NCBI RefSeq assembly: GCF_938045595.1
Contig: NZ_CALIBB010000123.1
Coordinates: 1-52,971, forward strand
Direction of reading: 5' to 3'
From: an uncultured Campylobacter sp.
GTDB lineage: Bacteria; Campylobacterota; Campylobacteria; Campylobacterales; Campylobacteraceae
DNA: 52,971 nucleotides
Below, piece by piece: positions 36,491 to 46,244 of the stretch. The position numbers were made by a program, and so were the translations under genes. The notes beneath the pieces were generated by a model, which saw only the letters and a program-made list of their open reading frames with translations, ran no database searches and was not told the DNA's origin. How positions within the stretch are numbered: the stretch's first letter is position 1; every line of letters begins with the position of its first letter.

Positions 36491-37120
36491 CTAGCCGCCT
36501 AGAATACTGCCTAAAAGCAGCGCTGGCATCATTAGCGGCATTACGATGAGTCCTTGTATATCGGTATCCATTTTCGCATCGCGCTCGCTTTTGATCCCGC
36601 TATCGACCGCTATACGCGAGGGGTATTCGATCGGTACGCTTAGGCGGTGCGATCTGCGCAGCTCGTCGTGATCTTTTAGGCGCTTAAAATATTTGCCTTC
36701 GATCAGATAAGAGTAGCGAAACGTAGAACTATACGCGGGCTCCAGCTGCTCTGGGTCGTCCATCAGTTTAGCCTGCACGGATAGCGGTAGATCGTATTTT
36801 ACGAGCTCGATTTCGTGCTGGATATATGCGGCATCACTGCCTTCATTGTATCTGTCGATCGTAAGCATGCTTACGTTGCGCCTTATCGCGTCTTTATTTA
36901 GCGACGCCAGACTCGCAACCTTGGCGCGCACGGCGCTAAGATTCGCATCAAATACGTAATCATAAATCTCGCCACTCATTCGCAGCTGACCGCCGGACGT
37001 CGCGCTCATCGCGACGATATGCTCACGCCCTTGCATGTAGCCCGGCAAATTCTTACTCGCACATCCGCTAAAAGCTCCACAGTATAGCGCCAAAAGCGTG
37101 CCATAAATCCAAAATTTCAT
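36491..37120 (-). CDS. Putative lipoprotein, unknown function
   Basis: A 209-residue protein with a signal peptide ending in lipobox FSGC-A (Cys20 lipidated), so probably anchored in a membrane facing the periplasm. The mature part has a mixed sequence without a recognised domain and ends in a hydrophobic Met/Leu/Gly-rich tail (about 192-209), which might be a second membrane contact. AAAGGAAG precedes the ATG. It lies alone between tRNA-Ser and the activase genes. Confidence 0.75.
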   Translation of the reverse strand: MKFWIYGTLLALYCGAFSGCASKNLPGYMQGREHIVAMSATSGGQLRMSGEIYDYVFDANLSAVRAKVASLASLNKDAIRRNVSMLTIDRYNEGSDAAYIQHEIELVKYDLPLSVQAKLMDDPEQLEPAYSSTFRYSYLIEGKYFKRLKDHDELRRSHRLSVPIEYPSRIAVDSGIKSERDAKMDTDIQGLIVMPLMMPALLLGSILGG

Positions 37121-37494
37121 AAACTTCCTTTGTAAAATTTAAAGACGGATTGTATTAAATTTTGCCTTAACGAGAGTGGAATTTTACGGCGCGGCAGAAT
37201 AGAATTCTGCGGCGGAATTCTATGGCGGCGACGCGTAGAATTTCGCGCGGACTTCCATAAAATTCCGATGAAATTTCGCAAGAATTAAAGCCAGAACGCG
37301 AGGAAAAGGCAAAATAGGCGCAATGGCGCTGCCAAGATTTTAAAATTTTAAAATCTCGAGGAAATTTCGCGAAAGGAAGCGAGCTATTTGCGCGTCAAAA
37401 TTTAACCGTCATCGCGAGCTTGCTTTTAAATTTTAAAATTTTACGATAGGCTTTAGAATCTAAAATTCCAAAGCCATTTTTGATATGTGGCGGG
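37121..37494. other. Intergenic, GC/AT mosaic with small inverted repeats
   Basis: 374 bp upstream of the lipoprotein gene and downstream of the HgdB-like gene. GCAGAAT-AGA-ATTCTGC (37194-37210) is a perfect 7-bp inverted repeat and could help end the activase transcript. No gene seen. Confidence 0.5.
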
Positions 37495-38712
37495 CTACTT
37501 TCGATTTGCGTTAGCAAGCATCAGCTTTATGCGGTTTTCTTGATTTACCGCGCTTGCGCCCGGGTCGTAGTCGATAGCGGCGATGTTTGCTTGCGGGTAG
37601 TTCTGTTTGATCTTTCGGATCATTCCGCGCGCGATGATGTGGTTTGGCAGGCAGCCGAAGGGCTGCGCGCACACGACGTTTTGTATGTCGTGGCGCATAA
37701 ACTCGACCATCTCCGCCGTCAGCAGCCAGCCCTCGCCCATCTTCACGCCGTGACCGATGTAGCCGTCGGCGGCGGCGCGAACCTCGCTAAATGGGCTCGG
37801 TGCGCGAAATCCGAAGCGCTTCATCTGCTTAATCATCATGCGCTGGAAAAATTCCACTACCTTAGCGACCGCAAGCGAGCCATAATACGCCGCGCCGCCC
37901 TTGCCGTAGAGCTGCTTGTCGTAGACCGCATCGTAGATGCAGGTAAGCACGAAGTCCATCAGCCCCGTATTTACGGGCTCGGCGTTTTCGCGGATGAGGT
38001 AGGCGTTTAGGCCGTTGTTGCCGATGGGCGAGTATTTGAGATAAATTTCGCCCACGATACCCACCTTCACTCGCGGCTTATCGTCGCGCTCGATTTTAGC
38101 GAACTGCGAGAGGATAAATTTAAAATTTTTCTTAAGATTGAAAAACGATCTTTGATCGGTCAAATTTTTGATTCGCTCGGCGCAGAGTTCGTAAATTTCA
38201 TTCGTTTGGTTTTTGATCTTTTCGTAGGGCTTACACTGATTATACAGCCCCATCATCAAATCGCCGTAAAATATCGCGGCAAAGAGCTTTAGAAGCGATT
38301 TTTTGCCGAGGCTAAATTCATTCTCATCTAGCGAGCCGAAATTTAACGAGATCGCGGGGACGTAGCTAAAGCCGCTGTCCTCAAGCGCTTTGCGAAGCAA
38401 ATTTATGTAGTTGCTCGCTCTGCAGCCGCCGCCCGTTTGGCTGATGAGAAGCGCTACTTTGTGCGTATCGAACTCGCCGCTTTTTAGCGCGTCGATAAAC
38501 TGCCCGATGACGAGCAGCGCGGGATAGCACATGTCGTTATGCACGCTGCGAAGCCCCTCCTCGACGATATTTTGACGATTTTCGCCGAGCAAGACGCTCT
38601 TGTAGCCCTCGTCGCGCAGCACGCCTTGCATAAAGCGAAAATGCGGATCGATCATCGTGGGGATCAATATCGTGTGGGTCGCTTTCATATCCTTCGTAAA
38701 TTTAGCAAACAT
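37495..38712 (-). CDS. 2-hydroxyacyl-CoA dehydratase-like (HgdB-related/DUF2229-type) protein
   Basis: A 405-residue cytoplasmic protein that corresponds to the C-terminal third of the large fused activase-dehydratase-like proteins of anaerobes. It has conserved cysteines likely to hold an iron-sulfur cluster: HNDMCYPALLVIGQ, TGGGCRASNYINLLRKAL, QCKPYE and VVCAQPFGCLPNHI. The ATG shares one base with the stop codon of the upstream activase gene (TAATG), so translation is coupled. No classical dehydratase alpha/beta pair is adjacent. The substrate is unknown; related systems reduce or dehydrate difficult substrates with electrons pushed by ATP. Confidence 0.82.
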   Translation of the reverse strand: MFAKFTKDMKATHTILIPTMIDPHFRFMQGVLRDEGYKSVLLGENRQNIVEEGLRSVHNDMCYPALLVIGQFIDALKSGEFDTHKVALLISQTGGGCRASNYINLLRKALEDSGFSYVPAISLNFGSLDENEFSLGKKSLLKLFAAIFYGDLMMGLYNQCKPYEKIKNQTNEIYELCAERIKNLTDQRSFFNLKKNFKFILSQFAKIERDDKPRVKVGIVGEIYLKYSPIGNNGLNAYLIRENAEPVNTGLMDFVLTCIYDAVYDKQLYGKGGAAYYGSLAVAKVVEFFQRMMIKQMKRFGFRAPSPFSEVRAAADGYIGHGVKMGEGWLLTAEMVEFMRHDIQNVVCAQPFGCLPNHIIARGMIRKIKQNYPQANIAAIDYDPGASAVNQENRIKLMLANANRK

Positions 38713-41666
38713 TAGCGCGCATCCTTTCTTGCTTCTTGTTGCGCGCCTTGCCTTTCGCGCTCTATCATAGTCGCTTTTAGGCTACGCAGACGGATCTTAA
38801 CCGCACCTAGGTTCGTAACCTCGTCGATTTTAAGTTGAGTGTAAATTTTACCGTTTTGGCGCAGTATGTCGCGCACCTCGTCGCCCGTGATCGCGTCGAT
38901 CCCGCAGCCAAAGCTGACTAGCTGCACCAGCTGCATGCGCGGGTATTTACAAACAAACCGCGCCGCGCTATAAAGCCTGGCGTGGTAGGTCCATTGATTT
39001 AGCGATTTCGTGCGCACCTGCGTCAAAGGCAGCGAATCCTCGCTAAGCACTATAAAGCCCAAGGAATTTAGATAGCGATCGATGCCGTGGTTGATCGTCT
39101 TGTCGATATGATACGGACGACCCGCTAGCACAATGGCGCTGGCACCGCTACTTTGTATCTCTTTTAGGGTCTCCTCGCCTTTTATTAAAACAGTATTTTT
39201 ATAGTTTTGTAGCTCCTTAAGGCCTTGCAAGACGGCGTTTTTCACGGCGTCAGAATGAAATTTATACCCGGCGTTCGCGAGCTCAGCCTGCATCGTTTTG
39301 CAAAACGAATCTTGCATATTAAGATCCACGTGCGGGTAGAGGAATTTTTTCTCCTCCAGCGCGCCTACGTTCGCGCGTATCAGTTCGGGATAGTATGCGA
39401 CTACGGGGCAGTTGTAGCAGTTCTCGCTGATATTTTCATCCAGGCTATAGCTCATACACGGATAGAAGATAAAATCGACGCTCTTATTTAGCAGATCGTA
39501 GATGTGGCCGTGCACGCTTTTAGCCGGGTAGCAGACGGTATCGCTCGGGATGCTTTGGCTTGCTAAAAACAACGTCTCTTTTCGCGGCTTTTGCGACAGC
39601 ACGACGCTCATGCCTAAATTTTCAAAAAACGCGCTCCAAAACGGGATCATCTCAAACATATTCAAAACAAACGGAATTCCGACCCGCGGCGCATCCTGCT
39701 TCGGAGGCTTGCGATATTTTCGCAAAAGCTCGTTTTTAAATTCGAATAAATTCGTAATGTCGTGGCGAATCTCTTTGCCCGCGCCGCGCTCGCATTTATT
39801 GCCCGAGACAAATTTAGTATCGCCGAAGTAGCTGATCGTAAGCGGGCATTTGTTCGTGCAGAGCTTGCAGACGCTAAATTCGCTGCGATGAGTGAAATTT
39901 TCAAGCTCTGCACGACTGATCATATCGGTGCGCTCGTTTGCGTTATTTTTGGCAAAAAGCGCCGCGCCGTATGCACCCATAAGCTCGCTGATATCTAGAC
40001 GGATCACGTCCTTGCCAAGCTCTTTTTCAAAAGCGCGCAGCACAGCGTTGTTTAAAAAGGTACCGCCCTGCACTACGATGTTTTGACCCAAATCGTCGGC
40101 GTTTCGCACGCGGATAACCTTGTAAATCGCATTTTTTATGACGCTAATAGCAAGTCCAGCGCTGATATCCTCGATCGTAGCGCCGTCTTTTTGAGCCTGC
40201 TTGACCGAAGAGTTCATAAAAACCGTGCAGCGGCTACCAAGCTTGGCGGGATGGGTCGCAAAAAGGGCTAAATTCGCAAAATCTTTGATATCGTAGCCTA
40301 AAGAATTTGAAAAGGTCTGTAAAAACGAGCCGCAGCCCGAGCTACATGCCTCATTTAGCACGATAGAATCGATATTGCCATCTTTAATGGAGAAACACTT
40401 GATGTCCTGCCCGCCGATGTCGATGATAAAATCTACTTTCGGATTGAAGTGGCGCGCAGCGCTGTAATGCGCGATCGTCTCGACGATACCGTAATCGAAG
40501 CGAAAGGCGGTTTTAATGAGATCCTCGCCGTAGCCGGTAACGCCGCTGCCCTTGATCTTGATGCGACCCTCGCAAAGATCGTATAGTTCCTTAAGACGCG
40601 GCAGTAGGATATCGACCGGATCGCCTTTATTGGATGAGTAAAATTTATACAATAGTTCGTAGTTTTCGCCCATCAACACGACCTTGATCGTAGTACTGCC
40701 ACAATCCACGCCCAAATACGCGTCTCCGCTGTAGGTGTGGATATCCACCTTAGGCACGCTCGCGCGGGCGTGGCGAGCGGTGAACTCGTCAAATTCCGCT
40801 CTGTCTTTGAAAAGCGGCGGCTCGGCTTCCAGTGCGGTCCTGTCGGGTTCCTTTTTTAAAAGCGCGATCGTCTCCTCTAAATTTAACGTCTCGCCCGTAT
40901 CTTTTGCGTACAGCGCGCTGCCGTAAGCCACAAAATAAGGCGCAATGTCGGGAAACGTCGCGGTCTCGTCGGTGAGCTTTAGCACCTCTTTAAAGCGCGC
41001 CTGAAGACCTTTTAGGAAAAACAACGGGCCGCCCAAAAATAAAATATTGCCCTTGACCTCGCGACCCTGCGCGAGCCCAGAAATCGTCTGCTCGACGACC
41101 GCGGCGTAGATACTAGCGCAAATATCCTCTTTTCTAACGCCCTGATTTAGTAGCGGCTGAATGTCGCTTTTAGCAAACACACCACAGCGTGAAGCGATCG
41201 GATAAATTTTACTCGCCGCAAAGCTTAGGCGATCAAGCTCCGTGATATCCAGATGCAAAAGGTTGGTCATCTGATCGATAAATGCACCGGTGCCGCCCGC
41301 GCACGAGCCGTTCATCCGCTCCTCAAGTCCGCCCGTGAGAAATAAAATTTTAGCATCCTCGCCGCCCAGCTCGATGACGACGTCGGTCTTCGGAAACATC
41401 CGTTTGACGCCGAGCGAGGTAGCAAAAACCTCCTGGACGAACGGAATTTTACAATTTTTGGCGATACCCATACCAGCCGAACCCGCTATGGCGACACTGA
41501 ATTGCTCGCCTGCATAGGTTTTTTGGATTTGCAAAATTTTATCCAGCACCAGCTCTTTGGGCTTTGCCAAATGCCGCTCGTAGCTCTTGCTTAAAATTTC
41601 ATATTTTTCGTTTAAAACTACCGTTTTAACAGTGGTTGATCCTACGTCAATGCCTAAAAAAATCAC
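38712..41666 (-). CDS. Acyl-CoA dehydratase activase-like protein with two BadF/HgdC ATPase domains
   Basis: A 984-residue protein. Two ASKHA ATPase domains of the BadF/BcrA/HgdC family lie in tandem: the first with GIDVGSTTVK (5-14), C122 (GSCAGGTGAF) and C161 (SRCGVFAKSD); the second with LGVDCGSTTIK (318-328), C441 (NEACSSGCGSF) and C480 (SRCTVFMNSS). These cysteines bridge a [4Fe-4S] cluster between subunits in HgdC. From about 595 a DUF2229-type region with C600-x2-C603-x3-C607 and C625 follows. It should hydrolyse ATP to push electrons into a partner, probably the HgdB-like protein encoded next. The start is GTG. Such proteins are mostly known from strict anaerobes. Confidence 0.88.
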   Translation of the reverse strand: MIFLGIDVGSTTVKTVVLNEKYEILSKSYERHLAKPKELVLDKILQIQKTYAGEQFSVAIAGSAGMGIAKNCKIPFVQEVFATSLGVKRMFPKTDVVIELGGEDAKILFLTGGLEERMNGSCAGGTGAFIDQMTNLLHLDITELDRLSFAASKIYPIASRCGVFAKSDIQPLLNQGVRKEDICASIYAAVVEQTISGLAQGREVKGNILFLGGPLFFLKGLQARFKEVLKLTDETATFPDIAPYFVAYGSALYAKDTGETLNLEETIALLKKEPDRTALEAEPPLFKDRAEFDEFTARHARASVPKVDIHTYSGDAYLGVDCGSTTIKVVLMGENYELLYKFYSSNKGDPVDILLPRLKELYDLCEGRIKIKGSGVTGYGEDLIKTAFRFDYGIVETIAHYSAARHFNPKVDFIIDIGGQDIKCFSIKDGNIDSIVLNEACSSGCGSFLQTFSNSLGYDIKDFANLALFATHPAKLGSRCTVFMNSSVKQAQKDGATIEDISAGLAISVIKNAIYKVIRVRNADDLGQNIVVQGGTFLNNAVLRAFEKELGKDVIRLDISELMGAYGAALFAKNNANERTDMISRAELENFTHRSEFSVCKLCTNKCPLTISYFGDTKFVSGNKCERGAGKEIRHDITNLFEFKNELLRKYRKPPKQDAPRVGIPFVLNMFEMIPFWSAFFENLGMSVVLSQKPRKETLFLASQSIPSDTVCYPAKSVHGHIYDLLNKSVDFIFYPCMSYSLDENISENCYNCPVVAYYPELIRANVGALEEKKFLYPHVDLNMQDSFCKTMQAELANAGYKFHSDAVKNAVLQGLKELQNYKNTVLIKGEETLKEIQSSGASAIVLAGRPYHIDKTINHGIDRYLNSLGFIVLSEDSLPLTQVRTKSLNQWTYHARLYSAARFVCKYPRMQLVQLVSFGCGIDAITGDEVRDILRQNGKIYTQLKIDEVTNLGAVKIRLRSLKATMIERERQGAQQEARKDAR

Positions 41667-41886
41667 ATCTCGCTCTTTACTGAATAAATTTTACTCGGCC
41701 GAATTCTCAAATTTAGCGCGAGTTTTCTAAATTAAAATTTGCATTTTATAGTAATATTTTTAAACGCAAATAAAATCAGGATATATTTTATCTTTTTCTA
41801 TAGAAAAAGACGATTTTTAGGCAGTTTAAAATTAAAAATTTTAATGGAAAAGTTGTAAAATTTTAGATTTAATGCGAGTAGATTTT

Positions 41887-41912
41887 GCGCGAAATTTTTT
41901 AAAATCTCGCGC
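41887..41912 (-). terminator. Second hairpin downstream of rplS
   Basis: GCGCGAGATTTT and AAAATTTCGCGC (minus strand) pair with one G-U wobble around a 2-base centre. It follows the first hairpin by a few bases and may back it up. Confidence 0.45.
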
Positions 41913-41916
41913 ATTA

Positions 41917-41946
41917 TAAAAAGAGCTTCCTTTTGAATTAAGAAGC
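41917..41946 (-). terminator. Terminator of the ffh-rplS transcript
   Basis: On the minus strand GCTTCTT pairs with AAGGAAGC and is followed by TCTTTTTAT. It lies about 15 bp past the rplS stop codon, where the operon should end. Confidence 0.55.
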
Positions 41947-41960
41947 GTAAATTTAAAGGA

Positions 41961-42317
41961 TTATTTTCGAAGCTCTTTGATTTTAGCCGCTTTACCGCGT
42001 CTGTCGCGTAGGTAAAATAGCTTCGCGCGGCGAACGCGACCTTTTCTTAGAACTTCGATATTTTCGATACTCTCGCTGTAGATTGGGAAAATTCTCTCTA
42101 CGCCGACGCTATTTGCGCCAATCTTGCGGATGATAAAAGTCTCGCTGACGCCGTTTCCGCGGCGCGCAATGCAGGTGCCTTCAAAATTTTGAATCCTGCT
42201 CTTATCGCCCTCTTTGATCCTGATGGCTACCTTTAAGGTGTCGCCGGCACGGAAATCAGGCACACTTTTGCTTGTGATCTGAGCGTCCTCAAACGCTTGG
42301 ATATATTTGTTTTTCAT
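41961..42317 (-). CDS. rplS: 50S ribosomal protein L19
   Basis: A 118-residue protein beginning [13 protein letters not shown] and containing [42 protein letters not shown] and [18 protein letters not shown], the L19 signature. It sits at the 30S-50S interface. The ATG overlaps the trmD stop codon (4 bp). It is the last gene of the minus-strand cluster. Confidence 0.97.
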   Translation of the reverse strand: MKNKYIQAFEDAQITSKSVPDFRAGDTLKVAIRIKEGDKSRIQNFEGTCIARRGNGVSETFIIRKIGANSVGVERIFPIYSESIENIEVLRKGRVRRAKLFYLRDRRGKAAKIKELRK

Positions 42318-43015
42318 AAATTTCCTTTATTTCTGGCGATCTTTCGGTACATATCCGGGCGGAAGAACCTCGTTTTGCATAGCGCCATTTGATTTTTTAA
42401 ACTGCGCATTTTAGCGTGATTACCCTTTAAAAACTCTGAAACTATAGGTAAATTTTCAAAAATATCAGGCTTTGTAAATGCAGGCGCCTCTAAAATTCCG
42501 CCTTCAAAGCTTTCTTCGACAAGCGAGCTTTCGTTGCCTAAAACGCCCTTTATGTTGCGGCTTATCGCATCGCACATACAAAGCGCGCCGAGCTCGCCGC
42601 CGGTAAGAACGAAATCGCCGATACAAAAAATTTCATCTACATATCTCTCGACTATGCGCTCATCGATCCCTTCGTAGCGCCCGCAGATAAAGCATAAGCT
42701 CTCTTCGCCGCTTAGGCGTTTGGCGTCGTTTTGATTAAATTTTTTACCGGCGGGCGAGAGGTAGATAAACTTGGCGTTTTTAAATTTAGCTCTTACGCGT
42801 TCGATCGTTCCGGCAAGCGGCTCCGTGCCGATCAAAAGCCCCGCACCGCCGCCGATCATATAATCATCTACCTTTTTATACCGATTTGTCGTGAAATTTC
42901 GCGGGTTAAAAAAATGCGTCGCAATTATTTTATTATCGACCGCGCGCTTTAAAATAGAGTCCTCAAAATACGGCGCGATGAGATTTTCAAATAGAGAGAT
43001 GAAGATAAAATTCAT
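42314..43015 (-). CDS. trmD: tRNA (guanine37-N1)-methyltransferase
   Basis: A 233-residue SPOUT methyltransferase that methylates G37 next to the anticodon and prevents frameshifting. Signatures are [37 protein letters not shown] and [20 protein letters not shown], which build the trefoil-knot AdoMet site. The length is typical. It overlaps rimM and rplS by 4 bp each. Confidence 0.97.
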   Translation of the reverse strand: MNFIFISLFENLIAPYFEDSILKRAVDNKIIATHFFNPRNFTTNRYKKVDDYMIGGGAGLLIGTEPLAGTIERVRAKFKNAKFIYLSPAGKKFNQNDAKRLSGEESLCFICGRYEGIDERIVERYVDEIFCIGDFVLTGGELGALCMCDAISRNIKGVLGNESSLVEESFEGGILEAPAFTKPDIFENLPIVSEFLKGNHAKMRSLKNQMALCKTRFFRPDMYRKIARNKGNL

Positions 43016-43542
43016 GAGTTTTCCAAAATCGCGCGCGCATTTTGTGTAAAAATTTTACGCTCGCTAAGCGAAATTTCTTTCACATAGGCGTCTACGTAGG
43101 GGATGAAAAATTCTTTCGGCAAAGCCTGCGAGATTAAGCTTTCATCCGTTTCTATCTCAAAAAGATAACCGCTTCCGATCTGCGATATGTCCTTTACGCG
43201 CCCTAAAATCGCGCCGTCTTCATAAATTTCAAGCCCGATAATATCGAAATAGAAAAACTCGCCCTTTTGCAATTTACAAAATTTTCGCGTGTCCTCTTTG
43301 CTTCGGTAAAGGATTTGGTTGGTTAAATTTGCCGCCGCTTCTACGCTTTCGTAATTTTTAAAAATAGCGCTAAAGTTTGCGCCGTTAAAAGATAGAATTT
43401 CTAAAATTTCGCCGTTTCGCAGATAAAATTTGGTGCCTTTTTTAAACTGAGAGGGGAAGTCGCTGCGATCGAAAATTTTAACCGCGCCCTTTAGACCGAT
43501 AGTCCGACCAAGCTTCGCGACCTCTAAAAGATCATCAGGCAT
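43012..43542 (-). CDS. rimM: 16S rRNA processing protein RimM
   Basis: A 176-residue protein with the N-terminal RimM beta-barrel ([19 protein letters not shown]) and C-terminal PRC barrel ([35 protein letters not shown]). It assists maturation of the 30S head around S19. The ATG overlaps the end of khpA by 8 bp. Confidence 0.94.
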   Translation of the reverse strand: MPDDLLEVAKLGRTIGLKGAVKIFDRSDFPSQFKKGTKFYLRNGEILEILSFNGANFSAIFKNYESVEAAANLTNQILYRSKEDTRKFCKLQKGEFFYFDIIGLEIYEDGAILGRVKDISQIGSGYLFEIETDESLISQALPKEFFIPYVDAYVKEISLSERKIFTQNARAILENS

Positions 43543-43777
43543 CTTTGGCTTTGACGGTAATTTTATAATTGATCGGATCTTTTGCTTTATAGCCGATGAT
43601 GACGGTCTTTATGGCGTTTATCATTTTGCCGTCCTTGCCGATGAGTTTGCCGGTATCGGCTTTGTCGGCATAGACGATGATCTCGGTAAAGTTCTCACCG
43701 ACCCGCTTTTGCGTAGAGACGGACTGCGGATAGTCGGCGATCAACTTTGCGTATTCTTTTATAAAATTTTCTACCAT
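43535..43777 (-). CDS. khpA: KH-domain RNA-binding protein KhpA
   Basis: An 80-residue single KH domain with the RNA-binding GxxG loop in TGKLIGKDGKMINAIKTVI. The order rpsP-khpA-rimM-trmD-rplS is conserved widely in bacteria. KhpA binds RNA and, with KhpB, affects small-RNA and cell-division regulation in some species; its role here is inferred. It starts 1 bp after rpsP. Confidence 0.93.
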   Translation of the reverse strand: MVENFIKEYAKLIADYPQSVSTQKRVGENFTEIIVYADKADTGKLIGKDGKMINAIKTVIIGYKAKDPINYKITVKAKDA

Positions 43778-43778
43778 T

Positions 43779-44009
43779 TTATTTGCTTGTGATTTGAGCG
43801 ACCCTATCGCTTAACTTCGCGCCTACGCTCTTCCAGTACGCCAAACGCTCCGCGTCGAATTTAATATTATCGCTCTCTTTTAACGGGTTATAAAAGCCGA
43901 TCGTCTCGATAAAGCCGCCGTCGCGTCTTTTTCTGCTATCCGTTACCACGATGCGGTAAAAAGGCTGCTTCTTTCTTCCGATTCTTGTAAGCCTAACAAC
44001 TGTTGCCAT
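43779..44009 (-). CDS. rpsP: 30S ribosomal protein S16
   Basis: A 76-residue protein beginning [31 protein letters not shown], the S16 signature, with IGFYNPL and [14 protein letters not shown]. It is needed for 30S assembly. GGAG lies before the ATG. It follows ffh after 78 bp, so a promoter could lie there. Confidence 0.97.
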   Translation of the reverse strand: MATVVRLTRIGRKKQPFYRIVVTDSRKRRDGGFIETIGFYNPLKESDNIKFDAERLAYWKSVGAKLSDRVAQITSK

Positions 44010-44087
44010 TTTTTCTCCTTAAATTTTTGTAAGTTTTAGAACTTGCAGATGGCTAAAACTTAAACATCTGCAAACTCTACCGAGAAA

Positions 44088-45428
44088 TTATCTCGGTAAA
44101 TTTTGCCTTTGAGCGATCGAGGCAAGCCCCTGCATGCCGCCCTTGCCTGAAAATTTCTTTGCAAGCTTCGAAGCGCCCGCGAACTGCTTCAAAAAGCGGT
44201 TCACCTCCACCTGCGAAAGCCCCGCGCCAGCAGCAAGTCTGCGCTTACGCGAATTATTTAGCAGATCGGGATTTTCGCGCTCTTTCGGCGTCATAGAGCT
44301 GATCATCGCTTTGATATGAAGTATCTCTTTTGAGTTTTCCAAATCGATATCTTTTATCTTATTCGCCATGCCGGAAAGCCCCGGGATCATACCGATTAAA
44401 TTTTTCATATTACCGAGTTTTTTCACGCTTTCGAGCTGATTTACGAAATCGTTGAAATTAAACTCGCCCTTTTTGATCTTTTTGTTTAGAGCCTTGGCTT
44501 CTCTTTCGTCAAAGACGGCGCTTGTTTTCTCGGCTAGCGTCGCCAAATCGCCCTCGCCCATAATGCGGCCGGTGATTCTATCGGGTATAAAGCCCTCCAG
44601 ATCGACCACCTTTTCGCCGGTTCCGATAAAGCGAAGCGGGATGCCCAGCTGCTGCGCGATACCAAGGGCTACGCCGCCTTTGGTATCGGCATCAAATTTA
44701 CTTAAGATCACGCCAGTAAGGCCTAAAATTTCATCAAATTTAGCGGCCGTTTTAATGCCGTCTTGACCGCTCATAGCGTCCGCTACGTAAAAAATTTCAT
44801 GCGGATTTAGAGCTTTTTTCATCTCCGCAAGCTGCGCCATCAGCGCCTCATCAATCGCAAGACGTCCCGCCGTATCTACGAGCAGTACGTCATAAAGCCC
44901 GCTCTTAGCCTTGCTTAGCGCTTTTTCCGCAACCCTTAACGGATCGCTCTCGCCCTCGATGAAAAACAGCTCGATCTCATTCGCCTCGCACAGCTGACGG
45001 AGCTGCTCGACTGCGGCTAGGCGCTGTAAGTCGCACGCTGCGACCAAGACCTTTTTTTTACGAAGTTTCAGATAGTTTGCGAGTTTTATCGTGCTTGTGG
45101 ATTTTCCGCTTCCTTGAAGTCCCGTCATCAAAGCTACCGTAGGAGGCGTGCCGGCAAATACAAATCCCTGGCTGCTGCCTCTAGGCGCCGTTAAAATTTT
45201 AGTCAAATTTGTCTTGATGGACTGCAAAAACGGCTTCTGTCCTATCGTACCGATGCGAAGATCGGCTTCGACGAGCGCCAAAAAATCCTTTACGACTTTG
45301 TGGTGCATGTCGGCCTTTAAAAGCGCCTTTTTTAGCGTCTCCAAGGCGTTTTTTAAAGCTTTTTCGTCATCGATTGTTTTTAATTTATTGACCGCGTTTT
45401 TAAACGACTCGCTTATGATCTCAAACAC
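44088..45428 (-). CDS. ffh: Signal recognition particle GTPase Ffh (SRP54)
   Basis: A 446-residue protein. N domain 1-90; G domain with P loop GLQGSGKST (103-111), LLVDTAGR and ILSKFDADTKGG; M domain from about 300, rich in Met, with SMTPKERENPDLLNNSRKRRLAAGAG binding SRP RNA. It targets inner-membrane proteins to FtsY and SecYEG. The start is GTG at 45428 with AAGGG upstream. No SRP RNA gene was recognised in the window. Confidence 0.97.
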   Translation of the reverse strand: MFEIISESFKNAVNKLKTIDDEKALKNALETLKKALLKADMHHKVVKDFLALVEADLRIGTIGQKPFLQSIKTNLTKILTAPRGSSQGFVFAGTPPTVALMTGLQGSGKSTSTIKLANYLKLRKKKVLVAACDLQRLAAVEQLRQLCEANEIELFFIEGESDPLRVAEKALSKAKSGLYDVLLVDTAGRLAIDEALMAQLAEMKKALNPHEIFYVADAMSGQDGIKTAAKFDEILGLTGVILSKFDADTKGGVALGIAQQLGIPLRFIGTGEKVVDLEGFIPDRITGRIMGEGDLATLAEKTSAVFDEREAKALNKKIKKGEFNFNDFVNQLESVKKLGNMKNLIGMIPGLSGMANKIKDIDLENSKEILHIKAMISSMTPKERENPDLLNNSRKRRLAAGAGLSQVEVNRFLKQFAGASKLAKKFSGKGGMQGLASIAQRQNLPR

Positions 45429-45494
45429 TTTGATCCCTTATAAAATTTTTAAACTTGCGATGTTACCTAAAATTAACTTAAAAGCCATTGAATA

Positions 45495-46244
45495 TCAGAG
45501 ATCCTTAGGAATTTCGAAGCCGAATTCGTTGAAGCTTGTACCTAGCGGAGCTTTAAATTTCAGCCCCAAAATCTCGGTCTCGTACGAGTGCAGAAACATC
45601 CGCTTCGCGCGGCTTTTAGCGTATTTTTCATCGCCTATTACGCCAAATCCCGCATTTGCCAGATGCACGCGGATCTGATGCGTCCTGCCCGTCTCGATCC
45701 GCACCTTTACGAGCGATTTTTTGCCGCTTACCATAAGCGGATAAACCTCGCTAAATGCGCTCTTGCCGTTTGGCGAAATTTTAGAAAACGCACCGCTTCG
45801 GGTCTTTATCGTCAAAATCGGCTCGTCAAATTTCATCTCTTCGCTCACGATCCCCTTCACGATCGCGATGTAGCTTTTCTTCACGCGCAAATTTTTAAAT
45901 TCCGCAATCGCCGCTTCGCGAAATTCTTCGTTTTTATACAGCAGCACGACGCCGCTGGTTTCCTTATCCAGGCGGTTTAGAAGGCCGAGTTTATAGATTT
46001 TTTCCAAATTTTCGCTGCTCATAAAGGGCGGCTTATTGACCGCCAAAACGTTCTCGTCCTCGTAAATGATCGCGGGTTTTGCGGGCTTCATCACGCTAAA
46101 TTTAGTATTTTCGCCGAGCATCTCGCGCGCTAGAGCGATCTTTGCGCCGCGCGCGCTCACAAGCCCCGCGTCGATGAGGACCTTGGCTTCGTTGTGTGAG
46201 ATGTTTTCCTGCGCCGCTAGCAGTTTGTAGGCTTTTTCTTGCAT
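45495..46244 (-). CDS. RluA-family 23S rRNA pseudouridine synthase
   Basis: A 249-residue enzyme. I chose the ATG at 46244, which shares one base with the waaA stop codon (TAATG) and has AAGGAAAG upstream; a longer frame adds 15 residues inside waaA. The N-terminal S4-like RNA-binding segment (KLLAAQENISHNEAKVLIDAGLVSARG) is followed by the catalytic LLNRLDKETSGVVLLYKN with the nucleophilic Asp, then GRTHQIRVHLANAGFGVIGDEKY. It isomerises specific uridines in rRNA or tRNA; the target is not predictable. Confidence 0.92.
   Translation of the reverse strand: MQEKAYKLLAAQENISHNEAKVLIDAGLVSARGAKIALAREMLGENTKFSVMKPAKPAIIYEDENVLAVNKPPFMSSENLEKIYKLGLLNRLDKETSGVVLLYKNEEFREAAIAEFKNLRVKKSYIAIVKGIVSEEMKFDEPILTIKTRSGAFSKISPNGKSAFSEVYPLMVSGKKSLVKVRIETGRTHQIRVHLANAGFGVIGDEKYAKSRAKRMFLHSYETEILGLKFKAPLGTSFNEFGFEIPKDL

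Noticed and set aside
37480..38010. Plus-strand frame of 176 codons opposite the HgdB-like gene
   Set aside because: Antisense shadow of a well-supported gene.
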